This document shows, in pieces, positions 1-8,828 of a stretch of DNA of 64,000 bases. The first letter of the stretch is position 1. Every line of letters begins with the position of its first letter. A program made the translations under genes and the position numbers. The notes beneath the pieces were generated by a model. The model made no database searches. It saw only the letters and a program-made list of their open reading frames with translations, and was not told the DNA's origin. Origin of the DNA: Shewanella frigidimarina (GTDB lineage: Bacteria > Pseudomonadota > Gammaproteobacteria > Enterobacterales > Shewanellaceae); NCBI RefSeq assembly GCF_003797125.1, contig NZ_RKKE01000005.1, forward strand, positions 207,417 to 271,416, read 5' to 3'.

Positions 1-1008
1 TGAAATACATTTTTTCACTTCAAAATGATAACCATATTCCGCATTGATATCGGGTGTTATCTCAAGGATCTCATAATCATTAAGCTCGACCACATGCGAC
101 AACGGTAGTTTTTGACAACGGGATTTGGCATTCGCCTCCAACTGAAACGCAAACAACGCAATTGCTTTACGCACACTGGTAAAATACTGGCTACGCAAAT
201 GACTGTAAGGCTGCTTGGCGATTTCATCAATGGCGTCCAGTTCTTGCTCGCGTTCAACTTGTTTCGCTGTTTTGGGTTCAGACTTGGGTGGCTCTTTCTT
301 AGCAGGGTCTGTTTTGACAATGATCGACAAGCCATCATCAGCAAGTATTTCCTCTTCGGTTTCTGCTTCAACTAATTGCACCACTTGTGGATCATCCAAC
401 GCTTTTTCAACCTGACCATAAAGGTCCATCAGCATGGCAAGGTGATACAACACCACTGCAGCAAGAATCACTCGCACCCAAAAGGTTGTACGATGAAAAT
501 GCACATGATTAATCAAGCGAAAGTTGGTCACACCAAAGGGGCGGAGTATAAAAGACACACCAAACATTAGCGGAAAAATAAGCTGTAGTAATAACAGCAC
601 AATACAGCTCATCACCACACTCCATGCCGGAATGTAGAGCAAAATGGCGAAGTTATGGGTGTAATTAAAGCTACTGGCTGCAACGCCAACCACATCGTTA
701 ACCACTGAACTTGAACTAGCCAAGGCAAAATTGGCCACTATCGCATAAAACAATAACAACACCGCTTTGCCAGCCAAGCTGTGCCACATACGTTCAAATA
801 AATGCCAGAACTCAATCGACATCGCCATCACGCTGATAATGGCCACCCACGCTACCGAGTCAGTAGCAAACAGTAAGACTATCGCCACCAGATACAATTT
901 TTGCGGCAAACTCAGTTTGGTTTGTAATTCAGTAAATCGGCTGCAAAACACCGTCCAGCAAGACGATATCCATAAATTCGATGTTGTTAAAAAAGTCTCT
1001 TTTCGCAA
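1..1008 (-). CDS. Predicted multi-pass membrane protein, partial (3' end outside window)
   Basis: An open frame runs without a stop from a TTG codon at 1008 to the left edge (336 codons). It has no ATG, so an ATG-based ORF search misses it. AAGGA lies 8 bases upstream of the TTG, and an in-frame stop lies further upstream. The N-terminal part has about five hydrophobic segments (roughly residues 30-62, 72-90, 105-150 and 175-195). A charged, Glu/Lys/Pro-rich linker follows (around residues 200-260), then a soluble region that includes RSQYFTSVRKAIALFAFQLE. I do not recognise the family. The frame is supported by clean membrane-protein composition, while the other frames give low-complexity shadow peptides. 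The C-terminal end lies outside the window. Confidence 0.7.
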   Translation of the reverse strand, partial: MRKETFLTTSNLWISSCWTVFCSRFTELQTKLSLPQKLYLVAIVLLFATDSVAWVAIISVMAMSIEFWHLFERMWHSLAGKAVLLLFYAIVANFALASSSSVVNDVVGVAASSFNYTHNFAILLYIPAWSVVMSCIVLLLLQLIFPLMFGVSFILRPFGVTNFRLINHVHFHRTTFWVRVILAAVVLYHLAMLMDLYGQVEKALDDPQVVQLVEAETEEEILADDGLSIIVKTDPAKKEPPKSEPKTAKQVEREQELDAIDEIAKQPYSHLRSQYFTSVRKAIALFAFQLEANAKSRCQKLPLSHVVELNDYEILEITPDINAEYGYHFEVKKCIS

Positions 1009-1145
1009 GGTAAAAATCCTTATAAGTTCACTGGATATACTCACAGTAATAGCCACTGTCCCTTGTTGTTCATTGTCCGGACTGTTAAATTAACAGTTGA
1101 AATTTAAACAAGCGTTTAATTTATTAATTCATAACGAGAACCGCC

Positions 1146-1568
1146 ATGAATGACTTTTTAGCTCAACATTCTATCAGCACAGACATTCAAGTAGCATGGG
1201 GTGAAATGGATGCACTACAACATGTTAATAATTCGGTGTATTTTAAGTATTTTGAAACCGCTCGTCTCGATTTCTTTAACCAAATTAACCTACTCGACGA
1301 TCTAAAAACAACGGGTGTCGGCCCAGTACTAAGTGAAACCAATGCCCGCTTTAAGCGCCCAGTAACCTTCCCTGACTCAATTGTTGTAGGGGTAAAGATC
1401 AGCGATATCAATGAAGATCGCTTTGTGATGCATTACACCGTGTTCAGTAAAGCACAGCAAGCAGTGACGACTATCGGCTGGGCAAAAGTGGTGATGTTTA
1501 ACTTTAAAACCGGCAAAAAAGCCAAACTCACACCAGAATTACTCAGCGCCTTGTTGGAACATGAGTAA
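1146..1568 (+). CDS. Acyl-CoA thioesterase, 4HBT (hotdog) family
   Basis: A 140-residue single hotdog domain. The N-terminal motif VAWGEMDALQHVNNSVYFKYFETAR is the characteristic 4-hydroxybenzoyl-CoA thioesterase/YbgC signature: the acidic residue and HVNN turn shape the active site, and the following long helix carries YFKYFETARLDFF. The family hydrolyses acyl-CoA thioesters in the cytoplasm, but the substrate cannot be read from sequence. The length is typical. A small GNAT gene follows on the same strand 66 bases downstream, and a second thioesterase of the same family is convergent at 1913-2320. The two thioesterases are diverged, not a recent duplication. Confidence 0.85.
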   Translation: MNDFLAQHSISTDIQVAWGEMDALQHVNNSVYFKYFETARLDFFNQINLLDDLKTTGVGPVLSETNARFKRPVTFPDSIVVGVKISDINEDRFVMHYTVFSKAQQAVTTIGWAKVVMFNFKTGKKAKLTPELLSALLEHE

Positions 1569-1634
1569 CAGCATCAGCCATAACATCAATAGCCACATCA
1601 ACAAGCGGCATTACAAGTAATAGGACAACACACT

Positions 1635-1892
1635 ATGAGCAATCAAGATGCAGTAACCGTGCAACACCAAGCTAGCCAACATCGTTTTGTGGTTATCACT
1701 CAAGGTGTTGAGGCAATACTTGAATATCACTTAGAGGGTCAAAATATTGATTTTAGTCGCACCTTCGTACCACCCGCTTTACGCGGCCAAGGTATTGCTG
1801 AAAAGCTAGTCCGAACTGGACTGGCTTGGGCGAAAACAGAAAAACTTAACATCAGTGCCAGTTGTAGTTACGTAGCCAAGTTTTTACGTTAA
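1635..1892 (+). CDS. Small GNAT-like N-acetyltransferase (YidJ/NATD1-type)
   Basis: An 85-residue protein with the compact GNAT core. A beta sheet (RFVVITQGVEAILEYHLEGQNIDFSRTFVPPALRGQGIAEKLV) leads into the acetyl-CoA pyrophosphate-binding loop RGQGIAEKLV, followed by a helix and the closing strand SCSYVAKFLR. The ending '(C/S)xYV..(F/Y)(L/I)' and the size match the COG2388 group of minimal GNAT proteins, whose substrates are mostly unknown. It is probably co-transcribed with the upstream thioesterase. Its stop lies 21 bases from the stop of the convergent thioesterase. Confidence 0.8.
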   Translation: MSNQDAVTVQHQASQHRFVVITQGVEAILEYHLEGQNIDFSRTFVPPALRGQGIAEKLVRTGLAWAKTEKLNISASCSYVAKFLR

Positions 1893-1912
1893 TCGCTTCT
1901 TTTGTGTTAGTC

Positions 1913-2320
1913 CTAAGCTGTGCCAGTTAATGCAGCCAATTGCTGACGTACAAACTCAGCAAGTGGCTCGCTTTTTTCAGTTTGGTAATTGTAATGCACC
2001 ATAGTTGTGGTCGCTTCAGCGGTTCTTTTACCGTGCTGCCAACAGCTTTGTAATATATCAAAGCTGCTATTGCCTAAACGACTAATGTGCGTTTTAACGA
2101 TAACTTCTTCGCCATAATACGTTGGAGCAGTAAAGGCGATAGTAAAACCAGCAATGATCATGTTCCACTTGGTTAAATCTTGCCCTGGATTTACGATTTC
2201 AAAAATCGGCTCACGAGCCGCTTCAAACCACACTGGGATAACCGTGTTATTAATGTGTCCTAACGCATCGGTTTCACAAAAGCGCGGTTTGAGGGGCATG
2301 CTAAATTGAGTATCTGTCAC
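1913..2320 (-). CDS. Acyl-CoA thioesterase, YbgC-like hotdog family
   Basis: I place the start at the GTG at 2320 (135 residues), because AAAGGA precedes it by about six bases and the protein then begins VTDTQFSMPLKPRFCETDALGHINN, just where hotdog thioesterases begin. The 20 extra upstream residues of the longest frame look non-coding. The motif CETDALGHINNTVIPVWFEAAREPIF is the family signature with the catalytic Asp in TDALGHINN. It is predicted to cleave acyl-CoA thioesters. It is convergent with the small GNAT gene. Confidence 0.85.
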   Translation of the reverse strand: MTDTQFSMPLKPRFCETDALGHINNTVIPVWFEAAREPIFEIVNPGQDLTKWNMIIAGFTIAFTAPTYYGEEVIVKTHISRLGNSSFDILQSCWQHGKRTAEATTTMVHYNYQTEKSEPLAEFVRQQLAALTGTA

Positions 2321-2493
2321 AAAGAATCCTTTATTATTATTTTGAGTCCATTGACGTTTTGCTCGATGAACAAATGTCATTAACCCATTCTAACGACACA
2401 TCTCACTCGAGGTCATCAAAAATGTCTTTATTGTAAAGGTATATAATCTCAGCCTGGGGTAACACGCCACCTACAAAATACCGTATAACATTG

Positions 2494-2517
2494 AAAAATA
2501 TTAAATTTAATATTTTT
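2494..2517. repeat. 24-bp perfect A/T palindrome
   Basis: The half-site AAAAATATTAAA is followed immediately by its exact reverse complement. It lies in the 310-bp spacer between the thioesterase and the acyl-CoA ligase, about 175 bp upstream of the thioesterase start and downstream of the ligase. It could be a regulator site or simply AT-rich spacer. No coding sequence is visible in this spacer. Confidence 0.6.
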
Positions 2518-2589
2518 ACATAAACTCCGTCAATCAACCTGCATGGTACTGAACATAAGACACATTGATGATATTTCTGTAAAAAACAA

Positions 2590-2611
2590 AAAGGACGCTA
2601 ATGCGTCCTTT
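2590..2611 (-). terminator. Rho-independent terminator of the acyl-CoA ligase gene
   Basis: A stem AAGGACGC / GCGTCCTT with loop TAAT. On the minus strand it is followed by a T-rich tract, 20 bases after the ligase stop codon. Confidence 0.85.
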
Positions 2612-2631
2612 GTATAAAGATTGCTGATTAA

Positions 2632-4425
2632 TTACTTGCCATACATGGCATTAATTTCACTGTGATATTTGCTGTAAATCATTTTACGACGCAGCTTTAA
2701 TGTCGGCGTGATGAGTCCAGATTCCATCGAAAATGCTTCATGTAATAAGGTGAATTTTTTTATTTTTTCAAACCCAGCTAGCTCATGTTGCAACTCGATT
2801 AATCGCTGCTCGAAATGAGCCACCACTTGTGAGTGACGTAACAACTCAATTGGGTTTTCAACATGTATGCCTTGCGCTTTAGCCCAAGTATTTAATGCTT
2901 CAAATGCTGGCACAATTAGAGCAGATACATAATTGCGCGCATCGGCAACAATGGCAACTTGTTCGATAAATGGGCAACAAGCTACCTTACCTTCAACCCG
3001 CTGTGGTGCAATGTATTTACCGTTTGAAGTTTTCATTAACTCTTTAATGCGATCGGTAATATACAAGTTACCATGCTCATCGATATGCCCAGCATCACCG
3101 GTTTTTAACCAACCGTCTTCAAAGGCTTCGGCGGTATCTTGTGGGCGATTGTAATAACCGCGCATCACAGTATCGCCACGCACTAAGATTTCATCGTCTT
3201 TGCCAAGCTTGATTTGCATAGCTTCTAGTGGCTTACCGTTTGAACCTGGTACGCGATTATCCAAAGTATTACAGGTTACCGTGGCGCAAGTTTCTGTCAT
3301 GCCATAACCACACAATACCGGTACACCTATACTGTGAAAAAAGCTGGCCACATTAATATCGAGTGCGGCACCGCCCACGGGCATGAACTTTAACCGGCCA
3401 CCCAACACTTGCTGTAACTTGCTGTAAACCAGCTTATTAGCCAGCTTCCACTGTGTACTTAACCACAAATTTCCTGAAGCACGACCTTGGCTAACTTCAA
3501 ATTGGCGTTTACCTACTCGCATCGCCCAAGCAAATAATGCTTGTCTCGCTTTAGGCGCTTGGCCGACTTTATCGTGCACAGCGCTGTAAATTTTTTCTAA
3601 AAATCGCGGCACTGCACACAAGGTATGTGGTTTAACCGCAATAAGGGCTTCTTTAATTCGATTAGTGTCGTTTAAATACACATTGTGGCCACCGCGACAT
3701 AATACATACATACTCCAACCACGCTCGAATACATGGCTAAGCGGTAAAAAGGCCAGCGACACATCACCCGCAGTAAATGGCAACTCACTGTCATGCTGTT
3801 TAATCATCGAGGCAAAATTACGGTAGTCGAGCATCACACCTTTAGGATTGCCGGTGGTGCCAGAGGTATAAATAAGCGTAAATAAGTCGTCTAAATTGCT
3901 ATTGGCTAGCCTAGTATTGAGCTCATTGGTAATCAGCGGATTAAATTGCGCCGCTAATACTTGATCAAAATACACATGATTATCGGCATTAAGGGGAACG
4001 TTAGCATCAAAGACTACAATGTGTTGCACGCACTCAGCTTGGGCTGCCACTGTGCAAGCCATGTCGTATTGCTGTTGGTTACCAGCAAAAATTAATTTAG
4101 CTTGAGAGTCGTTAACAATGAATACCGCTTGCTCTATGGTGCTGGTTGGATATACCGGTACCACAACATTACGAGCTTTAAGGGCACCAATATCTGCACA
4201 GGTCCACTGTGGACAGTTTTGCGCTAAAATCACCACTTTGTCTTGCACTTGTAAGCCAAACTCAATTAACAACTGTGCGACTGAGTCTGTAACCGTATCA
4301 AATGCGCCCCACGTTACGGTATGCCAAGGTGCAGGCATATCAAAGCCTTCAAGGGCAATGTTATTGCCTAATGACTGACCTTGCTGTTGCAGGAGTCGAA
4401 CTACGTGGTATTGATCTAATGACAT
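2632..4425 (-). CDS. Long-chain fatty acid-CoA ligase (AMP-forming)
   Basis: A 597-residue ANL-superfamily enzyme of the FAA1/COG1022 type. It activates a fatty acid with ATP to the acyl-adenylate and then transfers it to CoA. Visible motifs in order are the P-loop-like A3 motif TLIYTSGTTGNPKGVML (about residues 186-202), GYGMTETCATVTCN (A5), LKTGDAGHIDEHGNLYITDRIKELMKTSNGKYIAPQRVE (A7/A8 hinge) and a C-terminal ...KIKKFTLLHEAFSMESGLITPTLKLRRKMI segment carrying the catalytic lysine region. The sequence PTLKLRRKM and the 600-residue length separate this group from FadD. It is a single gene with its own terminator, followed on the same strand (upstream) by an unrelated ABC operon. Chain-length specificity cannot be read. 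Confidence 0.9.
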   Translation of the reverse strand: MSLDQYHVVRLLQQQGQSLGNNIALEGFDMPAPWHTVTWGAFDTVTDSVAQLLIEFGLQVQDKVVILAQNCPQWTCADIGALKARNVVVPVYPTSTIEQAVFIVNDSQAKLIFAGNQQQYDMACTVAAQAECVQHIVVFDANVPLNADNHVYFDQVLAAQFNPLITNELNTRLANSNLDDLFTLIYTSGTTGNPKGVMLDYRNFASMIKQHDSELPFTAGDVSLAFLPLSHVFERGWSMYVLCRGGHNVYLNDTNRIKEALIAVKPHTLCAVPRFLEKIYSAVHDKVGQAPKARQALFAWAMRVGKRQFEVSQGRASGNLWLSTQWKLANKLVYSKLQQVLGGRLKFMPVGGAALDINVASFFHSIGVPVLCGYGMTETCATVTCNTLDNRVPGSNGKPLEAMQIKLGKDDEILVRGDTVMRGYYNRPQDTAEAFEDGWLKTGDAGHIDEHGNLYITDRIKELMKTSNGKYIAPQRVEGKVACCPFIEQVAIVADARNYVSALIVPAFEALNTWAKAQGIHVENPIELLRHSQVVAHFEQRLIELQHELAGFEKIKKFTLLHEAFSMESGLITPTLKLRRKMIYSKYHSEINAMYGK

Positions 4426-4551
4426 ATGATAGTGGCCTTTTAGCTTACAAGTGTTCCGCTTTTTACATTCTACCTGAAGTCGCTAAAAACCATAAGAGCT
4501 TTTGCTCTATTTTTGAGCTTACGGTCACGTTTGTCAGTTATGCTCGATGAT

Positions 4552-5844
4552 TTACGGGGCCAAAACGCCATGTTGCCACAAACGTTTTTTACCCCAAATT
4601 AATGCGCCAACACCAACAATAATTAGTGGCACATCCATAAGCAACCATACCCATAAGCTGTCACCGTCACGCACTGCAGCAAAGCTCAACGACACCAATA
4701 TCGAATGGAGTAACACTATTAGCATTGCTGCTGTGGCTTGCAGGCTATTACGGCTTGCCGAACCCATTCCCAGCATAATCGCACAGCCCCAAAAAGTGCT
4801 GAGACCTAAGTGCAGTACAAATAATCCGCCATATTGCGGGTCAATCAAGCTATTGGTAAAACCTAGCACGCTGACCATAGCCACTAACACAGCGATGAAA
4901 CGATACTGGCTGCGGTAAAATGCATCGCGCAATCCACTCAAGCCGCTATAACAAGGCAATAAAAACAGCGTTTCTGCCGCGCGCCAACGCTGAATTCGGC
5001 TCCAATGAACAATGGCACAACTGATCACGGTAAATTGCACCAATAAAAATAATGCTGGTACATCAATATCAAATAGCCACGACAGCAGTATTAAACCAAG
5101 GGTGATCAACGGTAAACAAAGCAGCATCATAGTTAACACCGGGCCGATAAAAAAGTTCATCGGATGAAACAACCGCTCAACACGAGTAATCCAGGTGAAT
5201 CCTTTTATGCTCGGCAGCCACATCCAGCCCATTTGCACGGCGTTGAGGTACACCACACGCGCCTCATTATTCCAGCTAAGTTGGCGACATAAATGGATCA
5301 CCCAAGACAATAGCCCAGCAATCAGTATTAGCATCATCCACGTCGGTATCGTGAGCGCTAATTTATCTAAAAATGGCACTGTTATGAATAATAAAAACGA
5401 TAAATGAAAACTGCTACTGCGCCATAAACAGGCCCATACAAACAGCAAACTGACCACAATGGCTAGCAGTAGTCTGGGGATGACATCGTAAGCAGCAAAA
5501 CCAATACAGGCGAATAGTTGTATCAATAACATACCTACTGCGATGGTCGCCGCCTGTATGAGTACGTACTTTTGATAATTTGGTATTAGACCGGTCACCT
5601 CGGTTGCTGCTAAGCGATTAAACTGCCAAGAAATTGCCGCCCCCGTAGACAGTGTTGCCATGGAAAAAACGAGGCTAACAACCTCAGTTTTACCCGTGAT
5701 AAAACACAAAAAACCCAACATTAGGCCTAATCCTGCGGCACCAATAAAACCGACACTGCCTAAGTCATATAACCACAACCGCAGCATGCCACGGTAAGGT
5801 TTACGCCATGCTGAAAGTTGACTGTTTTGCAACGTCTGATTCAT
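4552..5844 (-). CDS. Membrane component of a GntR-associated ABC transporter
   Basis: A 430-residue, highly hydrophobic protein with about ten to twelve predicted membrane segments. It has no recognisable catalytic motif. The start codon overlaps the stop of the ATPase gene by 4 bases (ATGA), so the two are translationally coupled. In YtrA-type operons the protein in this position is the ABC permease. The sequence is not one I recognise beyond that context. A large uncharged loop is absent, unlike substrate-binding transporters, and no periplasmic binding protein is encoded nearby, so export or envelope sensing is more likely than import. Confidence 0.75.
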   Translation of the reverse strand: MNQTLQNSQLSAWRKPYRGMLRLWLYDLGSVGFIGAAGLGLMLGFLCFITGKTEVVSLVFSMATLSTGAAISWQFNRLAATEVTGLIPNYQKYVLIQAATIAVGMLLIQLFACIGFAAYDVIPRLLLAIVVSLLFVWACLWRSSSFHLSFLLFITVPFLDKLALTIPTWMMLILIAGLLSWVIHLCRQLSWNNEARVVYLNAVQMGWMWLPSIKGFTWITRVERLFHPMNFFIGPVLTMMLLCLPLITLGLILLSWLFDIDVPALFLLVQFTVISCAIVHWSRIQRWRAAETLFLLPCYSGLSGLRDAFYRSQYRFIAVLVAMVSVLGFTNSLIDPQYGGLFVLHLGLSTFWGCAIMLGMGSASRNSLQATAAMLIVLLHSILVSLSFAAVRDGDSLWVWLLMDVPLIIVGVGALIWGKKRLWQHGVLAP

Positions 5845-6710
5845 CGATGCAGCTCCATAAATAACTGTTCTAGGTTGAGTGATTTTTCACTCTGCACACC
5901 CGCAATATTCGATGGGTTACCTTGAGTATCCACCAGCACACTTTGTCCGGTTTGGCTCAATATTTTATAATGTGACGGTAACTGAGCGTTTTCGGCTAAG
6001 TTGAGTAATTTAACCTCTTCACGCAAGGCGTCGATTTCTTTAAACAGTATCAGTTGGCCTTTTTTAATTAAGGCAACATGACTGGCAACACGTTCTAAAT
6101 CTGAGGTGATATGCGATGAAAATAACACTGCAGAACCTGAATCGAGCGCGAGATCGAACAAGTCGCTCATAAACTGACGACGAGCGATAGGGTCTAGACT
6201 GGCAACGGGTTCGTCGAGTAATAATAAGGTTGGCCGATACGCCATGGCCATTATCAATGCTAATGATTGACGCTGACCCACTGATAATTTTTGCACCGCT
6301 TGAGTAGCATCTAGATCAAAACGTTTAAGCCAATCTTGCTCGAGTGTCATATCCCAGTTTGGATAGAAGCTGCGGTGCAATTCTAACGCTTTATCTATGG
6401 TAAAGCCTTCATAACCAAAAGGCTGCTGGGGTACGTAACCAATTCGTTCTTTTGCTTGAACAGATAAAGCGGTAGGCGGTTCGCCAAGGGTTGAAATGTC
6501 GCCTTGTTCGATGCCCACAATGCCTAATGCACAACGCATTAACGTCGATTTACCCGCACCATTTTGGCCTAATAACCCGACCACCATACCTGGATAGAGT
6601 GTCATCGATAGATCGACCAACACCGCATGACCTGCTGCAGACTTGTGTTTTGCAGCAAAGGTTTTGCTCACATGATTAAAGCGTAAAACGGGCTTCTCTT
6701 CGGCTTCCAT
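5841..6710 (-). CDS. ABC transporter ATP-binding protein (YtrB-like)
   Basis: A 289-residue nucleotide-binding subunit. It shows Walker A GQNGAGKST, Q-loop VPQQPFGYEGF, signature LSVGQRQSLALI, Walker B LLLLDEPVASLDP and switch His in SSHITSDLER, so it should be a working ATPase. A roughly 70-residue C-terminal extension follows the core, as in CcmA/YtrB-type exporters. It lies 45 bases downstream of the GntR regulator and overlaps the permease by 4 bases, forming a three-gene operon. Confidence 0.88.
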   Translation of the reverse strand: MEAEEKPVLRFNHVSKTFAAKHKSAAGHAVLVDLSMTLYPGMVVGLLGQNGAGKSTLMRCALGIVGIEQGDISTLGEPPTALSVQAKERIGYVPQQPFGYEGFTIDKALELHRSFYPNWDMTLEQDWLKRFDLDATQAVQKLSVGQRQSLALIMAMAYRPTLLLLDEPVASLDPIARRQFMSDLFDLALDSGSAVLFSSHITSDLERVASHVALIKKGQLILFKEIDALREEVKLLNLAENAQLPSHYKILSQTGQSVLVDTQGNPSNIAGVQSEKSLNLEQLFMELHR

Positions 6711-6755
6711 TATCGACTTCCTAGATGATGTCCTTAAAAATTAGCTCAACTGTGG

Positions 6756-7133
6756 CTATTCTTTATTCCAAAATTGTTCCAACAATACTTGTAACTGGTC
6801 ATAATCGACCCCTAGCTGCCGTGCCTGCTCAACTAATGCAGTTAATTGTGGTGCCAACAAACTGCTGCCAGAATCATTATTGGCCGCGGTTCTGGCAGCC
6901 ACGCGTGACGGCTGACCACGGCGGCGCTCAACCCAACCTTGGTCGACAAGTTGCTGCATAGCACGTGATACCGTCATCGGGTTTACCGCTAAATGCTCGG
7001 CAAGTTGGCGCACCGAAGGCAGAACATCTTCGGGGTGCAATTGCCCGCCGACAATTAAGCGCACGATTTGATCGTGCAACTGTCGATAGATGGGTTCACC
7101 ACTGCTGGGGTTGACATTTATTAATTCTAACAT
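6756..7133 (-). CDS. GntR-family transcriptional regulator, YtrA subfamily
   Basis: A 125-residue protein. The N-terminal winged helix-turn-helix spans residues 8-75 (EPIYRQLHDQIVRLIVGGQLHPEDVLPSVRQLAEHLAVNPMTVSRAMQQLVDQGWVERRRGQPSRVA) and only about 45 residues follow. This short C-terminal tail, used for dimerisation, is the hallmark of the YtrA subfamily. It is the first gene of the operon with the ABC ATPase and membrane protein, the usual arrangement in which the regulator represses its own transporter. A 12-bp palindrome lies just upstream. Confidence 0.9.
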   Translation of the reverse strand: MLELINVNPSSGEPIYRQLHDQIVRLIVGGQLHPEDVLPSVRQLAEHLAVNPMTVSRAMQQLVDQGWVERRRGQPSRVAARTAANNDSGSSLLAPQLTALVEQARQLGVDYDQLQVLLEQFWNKE

Positions 7134-7147
7134 TAGCCTTTAACAAC

Positions 7148-7159
7148 TGTATTAATACA
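7148..7159. promoter_or_regulatory. Candidate GntR/YtrA operator palindrome
   Basis: TGTATTAATACA is a perfect 12-bp palindrome 15 bases upstream of the GntR start codon. It lies in the 94-bp divergent spacer toward the hydrolase gene. Partial repeats (GATACACTCATACAC) follow. Binding is inferred from position and symmetry. Confidence 0.5.
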
Positions 7160-7227
7160 TTGATACACTCATACACTAAGTGCTAAGGTATCATAATCGT
7201 CATGAAATGCAAAAAGGAAACGTTCCG

Positions 7228-8826
7228 ATGATCAACAGGAAGTTTATCAACACAGTCTTAGCCAAGCGGTCAACCCGCTCTGGGTTATGCCAATCGGCAA
7301 CACGTACTAGCCGATGGCTCGCGGTCGCTATTGCAATTTTACTCGCCAACAATAGTCATGCCGACACATCGCAAACCAATGTGGCAGCACCCGCTAAAAC
7401 CAGTGCTTGTTACTTAGACGGTTTAGACGAGCAATTACAGTGCGGTAAAATAACTGTGCTGGAAAACCCTCAGCTACCTGACGGTAAGCAAATCGACATT
7501 CATTTTGCTATTTTGCCAGCAATTAAAAACACTCACCCAAATGAAGCATTACTGGCAATCGCAGGCGGACCAGGCCAGTCAGCCATTGAAAATGCCGCTT
7601 TCTTTAATCGCATGTTGACCAAAGTTCGCCAGCAGCGCGATATTTTACTGATTGATCAACGTGGTACCGGTAAATCGAACATTTTATCTTGCGACGATGA
7701 CACCACTGAATTACTCAGTATGAATGATGACGCTCTCGATATCATTGCCATGACAGAAAAATGCCTAGGTCAAATTGATGCCGATGTAAGCCAATATGGT
7801 AGTAATACCGCGTTAACTGACTTCGAAGCAGTACGCGAATATTTGGGCTACCAAAAACTGCATTTATACGGTATTTCCTACGGAACACGTATGGCACAGC
7901 TTTATATGCGCCATTACCCAGAAGCCTTATTAACAGTGACACTGGATGGCGTGGTGCCGATGCAACAAAGTGTCGTGGCGATTGGTGACTCAATAGAACG
8001 TGGTTTAAATGTGTTATGGCGCGACTGTAAAAGTACTCCTGCTTGCCAGCAACAATTTCCAGACTTGGCTGACGAATATAATAAAGTCGACCAACTGCTC
8101 GCCACCGCTCCGATAAGCCAACAAGTACGTGACCCACAAACAGATGAACTCAGCGAGTTTTTACTCACCCGCGGCAAGTTTAGCGGCGCTATTAGAATGG
8201 CGATGTACATGGCAAACATCCGTGCACTTATCCCGCATGCTATTCATCAAGCGGCACAAGGTAATTACCAACCGATATTAGGTATTTACACATTAACTGC
8301 TGATAGCACAGGTATTGCGATGGGCATGCACGCATCCGTTGTGTGTGGCGAAGACATTCACCGCATTACCGATCAAATGCGGAAAGATGCAAAAGAGTCG
8401 TACATCAGCGGTAATATGTTAGATGGATTAGAAAAAACCTGCCAAGCCTGGCCGATACCACAAGTAGATGACAACTTTAGTGAACCTATCCTCAGTGATA
8501 TCCCCACCTTATTGTTATCTGGTGAACTCGACCCGGCAACACCACCAAACTGGGGCGCGCTGGCACAAGAAAAACTAACAAAATCAAAGCACTTCATTGC
8601 ACCTTATGCAACTCACGGCGTGGCCGGTCAAAGCTGTGGCAATGACCTCGTCGCCCAGTTAGTTGACCAAGGTTCAGTAAAAGACATCAACGGTGAATGC
8701 TTACAAAAAGATGTTCGTCGTAGCTTTTACCTTAATGCCAATACCGTTGAAGCGCTACCGGTTATCGACACGCCCACTGACATAGAAACAACAGCACCAG
8801 CGAATACCACTGCGGATAAGGAATAG
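7228..8826 (+). CDS. Secreted alpha/beta hydrolase (TAP-like / proline iminopeptidase-like)
   Basis: I choose the ATG at 7228 because AAGGA lies nine bases upstream. The longer frame from 7180 lacks this. The 532-residue product has a long basic N-region, then a hydrophobic core (WLAVAIAILLANNSHA), so it is probably exported. The alpha/beta hydrolase core shows the oxyanion-hole motif GGPGQS, nucleophile elbow GISYG and a C-terminal TAP-like domain with Asp in SGELDPATPP and His in ATHGVAGQSC. The catalytic triad is therefore complete. Related proteins cleave peptides or small amides. The gene runs straight into an ABC exporter pair (2-base gap), suggesting a joint role such as detoxifying or exporting a peptide-like substrate. 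Confidence 0.8.
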   Translation: MINRKFINTVLAKRSTRSGLCQSATRTSRWLAVAIAILLANNSHADTSQTNVAAPAKTSACYLDGLDEQLQCGKITVLENPQLPDGKQIDIHFAILPAIKNTHPNEALLAIAGGPGQSAIENAAFFNRMLTKVRQQRDILLIDQRGTGKSNILSCDDDTTELLSMNDDALDIIAMTEKCLGQIDADVSQYGSNTALTDFEAVREYLGYQKLHLYGISYGTRMAQLYMRHYPEALLTVTLDGVVPMQQSVVAIGDSIERGLNVLWRDCKSTPACQQQFPDLADEYNKVDQLLATAPISQQVRDPQTDELSEFLLTRGKFSGAIRMAMYMANIRALIPHAIHQAAQGNYQPILGIYTLTADSTGIAMGMHASVVCGEDIHRITDQMRKDAKESYISGNMLDGLEKTCQAWPIPQVDDNFSEPILSDIPTLLLSGELDPATPPNWGALAQEKLTKSKHFIAPYATHGVAGQSCGNDLVAQLVDQGSVKDINGECLQKDVRRSFYLNANTVEALPVIDTPTDIETTAPANTTADKE

Positions 8827-8828
8827 TC

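Noticed and set aside
57..371. 104-codon minus-strand frame starting MKQKPKRKYLL
   Set aside because: A different minus frame in the same stretch reads as a continuous membrane protein from 1008 to the edge. This one is a shadow with biased composition.
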